The notes under the pieces are model-generated. The model did no database searches. It was given only the letters and a program-made list of their open reading frames with translations, and was not told where the DNA came from. This document shows, piece after piece, positions 55,727-64,000 of a stretch of DNA of 64,000 nucleotides (position 1 is the first letter of the stretch; every line of letters begins with the position of its first letter). The position numbers and the translations under genes are program-made. Origin of the DNA: PALSA-278 sp963760285 (lineage in GTDB: Bacteria; Acidobacteriota; Terriglobia; Acidiferrales; UBA7541); contig CAVXCI010000001.1 in the NCBI GenBank assembly GCA_963760285.1, forward strand, positions 1,550,001 through 1,614,000. Direction: 5' to 3'.

Positions 55727-55732
55727 TACAAT
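55727..55732 (+). promoter_or_regulatory. -10-like hexamer TACAAT eight bases before the TPR/HTH gene
   Basis: TACAAT at 55727-55732 with CTGGCA 18 bases upstream as a good -35 match. The ATG at 55741 follows after eight bases, with no Shine-Dalgarno sequence. Confidence 0.45.
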
Positions 55733-55740
55733 AGTTGTTT

Positions 55741-56904
55741 ATGGCAGATTGGAAGCAAGTACAGGCGCGCATCCGAAAAGCGAAAAACAGCCCGGATCCC
55801 GCCGCAAGACTTTCTGAACTCTACGCCCGGACGCGCGATGCCATGGTGGCGTTTGAAGTGGCTGCCGCGTTTGAAAAGGCAGAGCGCACGGAAGAGGCGC
55901 AGCAGTGGTACAAGACCGCGCATGAGCGGTTCCGCCGCGCGGAGTGGAAGAAAAAGGCCGTAGAGGCGCTCGCGCGCCTCGGCGTTTCGATGCCGGCGGA
56001 AGCGCCTGAGACGCCGGAAGCCGGTAGTTCCCCCGCCGTCAGCCGTCATTTGGAGACGCCATTCACTGCCATCCTCTCGCAGGAGCCTCCCATGGCCACG
56101 CCCGCGGGATGGCTGGCAAGGGATTGGAGGGAACAACCGGGGACGGAGGAAACTGCCGTGCCCGGCGATGTGAAAACGGCCGACCCGGTTGAAGTACCTT
56201 CGCCTTCCAGAATGAACGCTGCTCCCTCGACAGGGCCAGCTCCAAGCGGTCGGAAACGCCGCACGCGCGGGCGCCGGGGCGGCCATGGCCGCCAGAAGAA
56301 AGGTCCGCCGGAGAGAAATGCGAGTGCAGCGCCAGTACGCGCGGCTTCTCCGCCGTCTGCGGCCCGTTCTACGATTCCCGAAAATAAGTTTGTGATGGAA
56401 GCAGAGGAGGCGGAGGTCGTACCGCCGATTGTGGAGCGGCCGGAGGCGGAACGAACCTTTCTGCCGCGATCCGGGCCGCCGGCGCGCCCGCGCCTGGCCG
56501 ATCCCGGAGTTTCGTCGCGCCTGGTGCATCTGGAGGCGCTCCTGCGCCGGTTGATTGCCGCCACTCCGCATCCGCTGACCAAAGCAGAAGAGGCGCCGGT
56601 GGGGCCGGGCGTGTTTGTTCTCTCGGATGCGGACCTGGTGAGCTGCTATTACGTGGAGTCCTGCCGCACGCTGCGCATTGCCATCGGCAATTTGCTGAAA
56701 GGCCGCACCTCGCGCAGTTCCCGCGATAAAGGCGATTCGGCGCTGCGGGCTAATCTGGCTGAGCATCTGGGCATCAGCGAAGCCAAGGTTTCGCAGTACC
56801 TGAAGCAGCACTGCGTAATCCGCTGGTTGCAGATGGACGATGAGGCCATACACCTCGCCCATTTGGCTATGGCTGTTCTGCGTCCGCCCCTGAATGCCGA
56901 GTAG
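55741..56904 (+). CDS. Three-part protein: TPR-like N-terminus, Arg/Gly-rich linker, HTH-like C-terminus
   Basis: 387 residues. Residues 20-80 resemble a TPR pair (AAFEKAERTEEAQQWYKTAHERFRRAEWKKKAVEAL). Residues 85-245 are Pro/Ala-rich and include the basic, nucleic-acid-binding-like GRKRRTRGRRGGHGRQKK. Residues 255-385 contain VLSDADLVSCYYVESCRTLRIAIGNLLKGR and an HTH-like LAEHLGISEAKVSQYLKQH. No whole-protein family recognised. Possibly an RNA or DNA binding adaptor. Divergent from queG. Confidence 0.68.
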   Translation: MADWKQVQARIRKAKNSPDPAARLSELYARTRDAMVAFEVAAAFEKAERTEEAQQWYKTAHERFRRAEWKKKAVEALARLGVSMPAEAPETPEAGSSPAVSRHLETPFTAILSQEPPMATPAGWLARDWREQPGTEETAVPGDVKTADPVEVPSPSRMNAAPSTGPAPSGRKRRTRGRRGGHGRQKKGPPERNASAAPVRAASPPSAARSTIPENKFVMEAEEAEVVPPIVERPEAERTFLPRSGPPARPRLADPGVSSRLVHLEALLRRLIAATPHPLTKAEEAPVGPGVFVLSDADLVSCYYVESCRTLRIAIGNLLKGRTSRSSRDKGDSALRANLAEHLGISEAKVSQYLKQHCVIRWLQMDDEAIHLAHLAMAVLRPPLNAE

Positions 56905-57183
56905 GCGCCCACCAAACCTGCGGCAAGCCATCCTGATACCGTCGGGGAGTCCATTTCCCCGTTTTCTGGAGATTTCGAAGGCGGCGGGAATCCCCGTTCG
57001 CTGCATAGAATTGCACTTCAACCCCTTAAAACTGCCATTGGACGGGAAGGCGTGGACGGGTCACAATAGTAGTGTAAGCTTTTGAGTGTAATGGGGTTAG
57101 GTAGTGTCTTGTCCAAAGAGCCTGCCGCTTGGGGGAACTTGCGGCTGCGTTCTTAAGTTCTCAAGTCTGTTCCACTGGAGCGA
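56905..57183 (+). promoter_or_regulatory. Upstream region of the radical SAM gene
   Basis: About 280 bases. Contains the likely promoter and CTGGAG directly upstream of the ATG at 57184. I did not find a clear terminator for the preceding gene or a regulator site. Confidence 0.35.
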
Positions 57184-59382
57184 ATGATGCCCAAAACGTT
57201 GAAGAAGCAGGTTGCGAAGTCGTTTGACTGGATGCTGTGCAAGACGGCAGCTGTAACTTTCAACACCATCCAGTACTTCAACAAAAACAATCCCAATCCC
57301 TCGTTTACGCCGAAATGGTCGGATAAGCCCATCCTGAAATCCTGGGAGAAGAGCAAGCCCACGCTGGGCTGGCCGCGCACCACGGATTCTCTCTGCCCGG
57401 AATGCGTGAAGGAAGCGCGCCAGGCCATCATTGACGGCAAGAAGGACTGGACCGATCTGGTGAACCAGAAGGTGGGAGAAATCAAGGCGCAGATTATCGA
57501 GCGCGATGGCCAGGTCTGGATGGTGAAGGAATGCCCCATTCACGGCCGCTGCGAAGACATGATGGCCGTGGACGCCAAGTTTCTGGAATGGATTGAACAG
57601 AATTTTCCCGGCCGCGATATTCCGGCCCACAATGATGAAGATCTGCACCGCCATGGCAGCAGCACCGTGCGCTATGGCCGCGGTTCGGTTCTTACCGTGG
57701 ACCTCACCAACCGCTGCAACATGATGTGCGATCCCTGCTTCATGGACGCCAACCAGGTGGGTTACGTCCACGAATTGAGCTGGGAGGAAATTCAGGAAAT
57801 TCTGGACAACGCGCTGAGGATTAAGCCGCGCCGCCAGATGTCCGTGCAATTCTCCGGCGGCGAGCCGACCATGCATCCGCAGTTTCTGGATGCCGTGCGC
57901 TACGCCCGGAAAATCGGCTACAACAGCGTGCAGGCGGCCACCAACGGCATCGAATTCGCCAAGAGCAAGGAATTTTCGCGCGCGGCATTCGAAGCCGGCA
58001 TGCGCTACGCCTATTTGCAGTTTGACGGCATCGGCAACGACGCCAACAGCCATCGCCAGGTGGGCAACCTCTTTGACGTGAAGCTGCGCGCCATCGAGAA
58101 CATGCACGAGGCGGGCATTGAAATCGTGCTGGTCACCACCATCGTCAACAACGTGAACAACGACCAGGTGGGCCCCATCGTCAAGTTCGCGATGGATAAC
58201 CCCAAGAAAATCGCGTTCGTTTCCTTCCAGCCGGTCAGTTTCACCGGCCGTGACGAGGACATTACTCCCGAGCGCCGCATCCATCAGCGGTACACGCTGT
58301 CCCATCTCGCCAAGGACGTCAGCGAGCAGGTGGGCCAGCTTAAACCCACGCGCGACTGGTTCCCGCTGTCGCTGGTCAGCGTCTTCGCCGGCTATTCGGA
58401 CCTGGTGCACGGTCCGGATTCGCAGTGGGGCTCGCTCTCCTGCGGCTGCCACCCCAATTGCGGCGTGGGCACCGCGGTGATGATCAACAAGGAAACCAAG
58501 GAATGGGCGCCGGTGCCGCGTTTCATCAACGCGCCGCAACTGGTGAAGGATGTCACCGCCGTCACCGATGCCGCCCGCAAGAAGGGCTTCTCCAATTTCA
58601 TGATGGCGCTGGCGCTGCTGAAGAATTACCAGCCGTTCAATGCGCCGCCCAGCCTCACGCTCAAGGCTTTGTGGATGAAGTTCGACAAGACCTGGGCGCT
58701 TTCGAAGGGCTCCGAATATAAGTACGGCCGGACGAATCCCAACCGCACCTATGAAGACGCCATGAAGCGCCGCGAGTCCGATCCCTGGAATTTCCTGTTC
58801 CTCGCGGGCATGTGGTTTCAGGATCTGTTCAACTACGATTTCCGACGCACGGAAATGTGCATCATCCCCTATGCCACGCAGCAGGGCGAAATCTCCTTCT
58901 GCGCGTATAACACCGGCATCGGCTGGCGGAAGATTCTCGAGAACATGTACAAAAACGCCACCGTAGCCCAGTGGTATAAGACTCACGGCAAGCATGAGAT
59001 TTACGCCAAGGGCAAGAAGGTGGATTTGAACACCTACGAGCACTCTTTGCGCATTGACGCCGAGGATGCCGCGCGCGTTCGCCATCTGGACGACAACATT
59101 CCGCACACCGCCGCCGAAGAAGACCGCGCGCGCCGTAAGCAGGCCTTCGAGGAAGCCGCCAAGGTACGCAAGATTTACGAAGAGTTGGTTCTGAGAAAGC
59201 CCGCGGAGACGGTGGTGCAGATTGGCTCCATGGACACCCTCAAGGCCGCTTTGCCCGGCAGCAACGGCGCGCTGAAGACTATCGCGCCCGCTTCCGCCAA
59301 CGGAAATGGCAACGGCAATGGAAACGGCAACGGCGCCGCAAAGCCCGCCGAATCCGAACTGGCCCACGCCTCCGGCGACTGA
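57184..59382 (+). CDS. Radical SAM protein resembling Tes/Mss membrane-spanning lipid synthases
   Basis: 732 residues. An N-terminal cysteine-rich segment (LCPECVKEARQAI, KECPIHGRCED) precedes the radical SAM core VDLTNRCNMMCDPCF (Cys179, Cys183, Cys186), FSGGEPTMHPQF and a GGEP-type SAM site. A second Cys-rich block, SLSCGCHPNCGVGTA, is like the auxiliary cluster region of the Tes/MTR family. The Tes/Mss relationship is judged from layout only. Residues 715-725 are an Asn-Gly run (NGNGNGNG). Family members join lipid tails to make tetraethers or diabolic acid. Ends at a strong terminator. Confidence 0.72.
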   Translation: MMPKTLKKQVAKSFDWMLCKTAAVTFNTIQYFNKNNPNPSFTPKWSDKPILKSWEKSKPTLGWPRTTDSLCPECVKEARQAIIDGKKDWTDLVNQKVGEIKAQIIERDGQVWMVKECPIHGRCEDMMAVDAKFLEWIEQNFPGRDIPAHNDEDLHRHGSSTVRYGRGSVLTVDLTNRCNMMCDPCFMDANQVGYVHELSWEEIQEILDNALRIKPRRQMSVQFSGGEPTMHPQFLDAVRYARKIGYNSVQAATNGIEFAKSKEFSRAAFEAGMRYAYLQFDGIGNDANSHRQVGNLFDVKLRAIENMHEAGIEIVLVTTIVNNVNNDQVGPIVKFAMDNPKKIAFVSFQPVSFTGRDEDITPERRIHQRYTLSHLAKDVSEQVGQLKPTRDWFPLSLVSVFAGYSDLVHGPDSQWGSLSCGCHPNCGVGTAVMINKETKEWAPVPRFINAPQLVKDVTAVTDAARKKGFSNFMMALALLKNYQPFNAPPSLTLKALWMKFDKTWALSKGSEYKYGRTNPNRTYEDAMKRRESDPWNFLFLAGMWFQDLFNYDFRRTEMCIIPYATQQGEISFCAYNTGIGWRKILENMYKNATVAQWYKTHGKHEIYAKGKKVDLNTYEHSLRIDAEDAARVRHLDDNIPHTAAEEDRARRKQAFEEAAKVRKIYEELVLRKPAETVVQIGSMDTLKAALPGSNGALKTIAPASANGNGNGNGNGNGAAKPAESELAHASGD

Positions 59383-59412
59383 AGAGGTTTCACATCGAGA
59401 AGGTTTTCAGGA

Positions 59413-59445
59413 CTGCCCCGGAGTTCCCGGGGCAGTTTTGTTTTT
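59413..59445 (+). terminator. Rho-independent terminator of the radical SAM gene
   Basis: CTGCCCCGG (59413-59421), loop AGTTC, CCGGGGCAG (59427-59435), then TTTTGTTTTT. A 9-base GC-rich stem with a good U tract, 30 bases after the stop. Confidence 0.92.
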
Positions 59446-59480
59446 GGGACGGCTTTCCTGTGTTGCGATAAGATAGCTTC

Positions 59481-59795
59481 ATGGGAAGGATAAGAATCTA
59501 CAGCAGCGGTGGCCGCGCGCGCAGTAATGGCAATCGCACATACGACTACACCATCCTGTTAGTGCCCGTTTTCGAAGCCGTCCGGGCAAAAACACCTGCG
59601 CGAAAAAGACCATCCCCCGGCCCTCGTTTTCGAAATCCGGTGGAAGCAGGTTTTCAGGTGACAGTCCCGATGCTTCCGGGCATCGTTACTTTTGGCCGCA
59701 CGGAGGCGGAAGCCATTGAAATGGCTCGCGACGCCATTTCTTGCCACATCGAAGGGCTCCGCGAGCCAGGAGAATCGATTCCTGATGAGCGCTAG
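59481..59795 (+). CDS. hicB: HicB-family antitoxin with internal insertion
   Basis: 104 residues. YDYTILLVPV and FQVTVPMLPGIVTFGRTEAEAIEMARDAISCHIEGL are the two halves of the HicB fold. Between them a basic insertion of about 25 residues (EAVRAKTPARKRPSPGP...) replaces the short EEGGY turn. No C-terminal HTH. TAAGAT lies six bases before the ATG. Partner of the hicA downstream by 39 bases; antitoxin-first order is less usual than hicA-hicB. Confidence 0.82.
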   Translation: MGRIRIYSSGGRARSNGNRTYDYTILLVPVFEAVRAKTPARKRPSPGPRFRNPVEAGFQVTVPMLPGIVTFGRTEAEAIEMARDAISCHIEGLREPGESIPDER

Positions 59796-59834
59796 GCCCG
59801 CAAGACGAAGCTTCGCTTCGCCCTCAGCGCTTGA

Positions 59835-60065
59835 ATGGGAACTCTGTCCTCCCTTAAGCCGCGCCGAATCTTGCGCGTACTCCTTCGGGCAGGATTTGTC
59901 GTTCACCACCAGGCTGGACGCCATGTCCAGCTTCGACACCCCGCGAAACCTCACCTGCGCATCACCGTTCCGCGACACGACCGATTTGATCTCCCGCGCA
60001 GCGTGATTAAGAGCATTCTGCGGCAGGCGGAAATGACCGAGGAGGAGTTTCTAAAGCTGCTCTGA
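59835..60065 (+). CDS. hicA: HicA-family mRNA interferase toxin
   Basis: 76 residues: LKPRRILRVLLRAGFVVHHQAGRHVQLRHP, RITVPRHDRFDLPRSVIKSILRQAEMTEEEFLKLL. This is the HicA double-stranded RNA-binding fold; the usual GSH active-site triplet is GRH here (Ser replaced by Arg, His kept). Would cleave mRNA when HicB is depleted. Confidence 0.86.
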   Translation: MGTLSSLKPRRILRVLLRAGFVVHHQAGRHVQLRHPAKPHLRITVPRHDRFDLPRSVIKSILRQAEMTEEEFLKLL

Positions 60066-60204
60066 CGGCGTGTTGATGTGGGCAGCGTGGCTGGCCGATG
60101 GCCGCGAAGTATGGCAAACTCGATAGTTTGAAAGACGGCGGGCGCGCGCGGTTGCATGCAGGGGCGCTTCTTTGCCACGCTGATTCACAACAGCACAGGC
60201 GCTG

Positions 60205-62010
<1,806 letters not shown>

Positions 62011-62029
62011 GACCCCGCGCCGCGTTTTC

Positions 62030-63536
62030 CTACCGCTTGATTTTCTTTTTGCGCACCACGCTGGCGTCCACCTGTCCCTTCGATAACTGCACGGAAATTT
62101 CCTCGCCGGTGGACACCTGGTCCGGTGACCGGAGAATCTTTCCCCCGCTGTCGTAGGCGATGGCGTAGCCGCGTTCCAGCAGGCCAAAAGGATTGCGTTC
62201 CTGCAAACGGATCATCACATTATCAAGAAAGCCCCGCCGCTGCTGGAGGCCAATGCAGGCGGCGGCGTGCAGCGCGATTGTGTCCGCTTCCAGGTGTCCA
62301 CGCAACCGGCTGACCCGCGCGCGCAAATCCAGCGAAGCCATGCTCATCTGTGCTTCGCCCAGCGAGCGCCGCTTTCGCGCCAGCGTGCGTTCCGCTTCCG
62401 TCGCCATTTTCCCCGCCAGACCGGCAATCCGCAGCCGCAGCGCTTCCGCGCGGCGATGAATGCTGAACGCCCGCAGGATGGCCTGCGCGGAGGTGGTCCG
62501 CTGGTGAGCCGCGTGCAGACGGCGGCGGAGATGCTCCAGCAACGCCGCCGAGAGTTCATCCACCTGCTGGCCGCGCCGCCGCAATAATTCCTGCGGCCGC
62601 CGGAATCCGCGATGTCCCAGCAGTTGATGCAGCCGTGTTTGCAGCTTCGCCACGCGGTAACGCATTAATTCCATCAGCCGTTGGCGCTGCTCCAGGATGT
62701 GGCGCTCGAATTCGTGCCGCTGCTGAACCACAATCTCCGCAGCCGCCGAAGGGGTGGGCGCGCGCAAATCCGCCGCAAAATCGGCAATGGTGAAGTCCGT
62801 CTCATGTCCCACGCCGGTGATCACCGGGAATGGCGGACGCCGCAATGGCCCGCGCCACGGATTCCTCGTTGAACGTCCACAAATCTTCCAGCGACCCGCC
62901 GCCCCGCGCCACAATCATCACGTCCACGGCCTTGGCGCGGTTGAAATATTCGATTCCCGCCACCACTTCCGCCGCCGCGCCTTCTCCCTGCACGCGCGCC
63001 GGAAAAATCAGCACGTTGACGTTGGGAAAGCGCCGCTTCAGCATGCGAAGGATGTCCTGCACAGCCGCGCCGGTGGGCGACGTGACCAGCCCGATCCGCC
63101 ACGGCAAAACCGGAATCGGCTTTTTCCGCGCCGCATCGAACAATCCCTCCGCCGCCAGCTTTCGTTTCAATTGCTCGAACGCAAGCTGCAACGCGCCCTG
63201 GCCGACGGGCTCGATATTCGAAACATATAGTTGATATTCCCCGCGCACTTCGTAGACGCCGATGCCTCCGCGCACCAGAATGTGCATGCCGTCTTCCGGG
63301 ACGGAATTTCAGCCGACGCGCGGCATCGCGGAAACAGACGCAGCGCATCTGCGCGCCCGCATCTTTCAGCGTGAAATAAAGATGTGCCGGGCTGCGATGC
63401 CTTGAAATTGGAGACTTCCCCCTCGAGCCATGATATCCTCGAACTCCGCCTCCAGAAGGTCGCGAATGCGCGAAGTGATTTCGCTCACCGTCCAGATGCG
63501 GCGCTCGGGAACCAGGTTGAGTGGCATTTGGCTCAT
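62030..63536 (-). pseudogene. xseA: Exodeoxyribonuclease VII large subunit gene with several frame breaks
   Basis: The ATG at 63536 starts MSQMPLNLVPERRIWTVSEI, a normal XseA N-terminus. The OB domain then appears in different frames: WLEGEVSNFKASQPG, YFTLKDAGAQMRCVCF, EDGMHILVRGGIGVYEVRGEY. The nuclease region reads IGLVTSPTGAAVQDIL and VARGGGSLEDLWTFN, and the C-terminal half (ITGVGHETDFTIADF onward, 62030-62830) is one open frame. Breaks are near 63428, 63385, 63300 and 62826. Either inactivated or locally mis-sequenced; see the neighbouring genes. No xseB is visible in the window. Confidence 0.85.
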
Positions 63537-63540
63537 GGCG

Positions 63541-63778
63541 TCATCGGCGGAGGAAATTGGCCAGCCAGAGAATCAGCGTGAGGGCCACGCTTAGCAGGAT
63601 GCAGGTCACGATGGGGAAGATAGACTGTTCCGTGGCGGCCGGAGTAAACGACGTCGCCCGGCAATCGTCCCAGCCGGAAGGGCAGCCGTGCGCCGGTCAT
63701 TAACATTGCGCCTGACGGCGGCCAGCACGATCCCCGCGATCAGCAGAAGTTTTCCGATTTCCCGAGCGGCTCGATCAT
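63541..63778 (-). pseudogene. DUF2905-type small membrane protein gene with frame breaks
   Basis: The core GKLLLIAGIVLAAV (frame a) continues as GAMLMTGARLPFRLGRLPGDV and TVYLPIVTCILLSVALTLILWLANFLRR (frame b), the two-helix DUF2905 layout. Breaks are near 63762 (a G run) and 63713. Start ATG 63778 (MIEPLG) inferred; TATAAT lies at 63789-63794 on this strand. It stops four bases before xseA. Confidence 0.72.
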
Positions 63779-63855
63779 CCCGCCTGAGATTATAACCCGG
63801 CAGCCGCGCCGCGATTGCCGCGGTTGCGTCATGGCGCGCCGAACAGATGAGGCCC

Positions 63856-64000
63856 TTAAACCAGTTCGTAACCCGCGAAGAAGTAGCCAATCTCAAACGC
63901 CGCCGTCTCCGGCGCGTCAGAGCCGTGCGTGCAATTATATTGAATGCTGGTGCCGAAGATTTGCGAATGGTGCCTGGCGCGGCTTTGGCGGGATCGGTGG
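63856..64000 (-). CDS. ndk: Nucleoside diphosphate kinase, 3' part only, with one frame break
   Basis: At the window edge. TDPAKAAPGTIRK continues in a second frame as IFGTSIQYNCTHGSDAPETAAFEIGYFFAGYELV. The catalytic His lies in NCTHGSDAPE. One base appears to be missing near 63958. The 5' two-thirds lie outside the window. Because ndk is near-universal and normally intact, the break suggests a sequence error here. Confidence 0.82.
   Translation of the reverse strand, partial: HRSRQSRARHHSQIFGTSIQYNCTHGSDAPETAAFEIGYFFAGYELV

Noticed and set aside
57097..59367. 756-codon minus-strand frame opposite the radical SAM gene
   Set aside because: Composition (His, Val, Ala, Gln rich) is typical of antisense GC-rich coding sequence, and the plus strand has clear motifs.

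Overview
The window looks like chromosomal DNA from an Acidobacteriota-type bacterium (probably class Terriglobia). This is inferred from gene content and style: GC-rich coding, Gram-negative envelope genes (Omp85/TamB, Lol-like lipoprotein transport, SurA-like chaperone), a sedolisin-type S53 peptidase, a long two-part ThyX-like protein, a Tes/Mss-like radical SAM protein, and several small proteins I recognise only as hypothetical. No rRNA, CRISPR array, prophage or insertion sequence was seen. One tRNA (Met, CAT anticodon) is present. The only module with a mobile or accessory flavour is a hicBA toxin-antitoxin pair.

Layout. 0-3.4 kb: 5'-truncated rlmB, apt, acyP, a secreted LolA-like protein and a HAD phosphatase. 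3.5-4.65 kb: an ada alkyl-transferase gene broken by about eight reading-frame changes. 4.7-8.7 kb (minus): a compact lipoprotein-transport-like operon with a LolB-like lipoprotein, an FtsX-type permease, a LolD-type ATPase, a small membrane protein and a LolA-like carrier. 8.9-10 kb: a ThiF/MoeB-type enzyme. 10-17.6 kb: an outer-membrane assembly operon (Omp85, SurA-like, TamB). 17.8-20.4 kb: amino-acid permease plus kynureninase-like enzyme. 20.4-23.7 kb: pcm, a GT2 glycosyltransferase, a membrane protein, a winged-helix regulator and a prenyl transferase. 23.7-25 kb: NUDIX hydrolase, a LysW-like zinc ribbon with a long acidic tail and a secreted carboxypeptidase-regulatory-like protein. 25.5-27.3 kb: tRNA-Met, then a repeat-rich small peptide gene with its own promoter region, a 7-TM protein and a small membrane-anchored protein. 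27.4-36.9 kb: tilS, ftsH, zinc-ribbon protein, folP, M28 peptidase, ruvX, mltG and two unknown genes. 37-40.6 kb: rpmE, the ThyX-like gene, a membrane protein and a Rieske oxygenase. 41-49.7 kb: prfA, prmC, dinB, a SpoIIE-type phosphatase, cca and lon. 49.8-57 kb: unknowns, S53 peptidase, methyltransferase, HpnI-like glycosyltransferase, queG and a TPR/Arg-Gly-rich/HTH-like protein. 57-59.4 kb: large radical SAM protein with a strong terminator. 59.5-62 kb: hicBA and lepA. 62-64 kb (minus): ndk, a DUF2905 gene and xseA, all carrying single-base frame breaks.

How it fits together. Much of the window serves envelope biogenesis (Lol-like export, Omp85/TamB, MltG, prenyl transferase, lipid-type glycosyltransferase, possible membrane-spanning-lipid synthase), RNA and translation maintenance (RlmB, TilS, Cca, QueG, PrfA/PrmC, LepA, L31) and proteostasis (FtsH, Lon, Pcm). 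The best candidates for undescribed biology are the repeat-peptide/7-TM locus at 25.7-27.3 kb, the LysW-like acidic-tail protein, the five-gene Lol-like operon, and a recurring arrangement of -10-like hexamers 4-11 bases before start codons that lack a Shine-Dalgarno sequence, which suggests leaderless transcripts. Clusters of frame breaks at 3.7-4.5 kb and 62.8-64 kb may be real decay or local sequence error.
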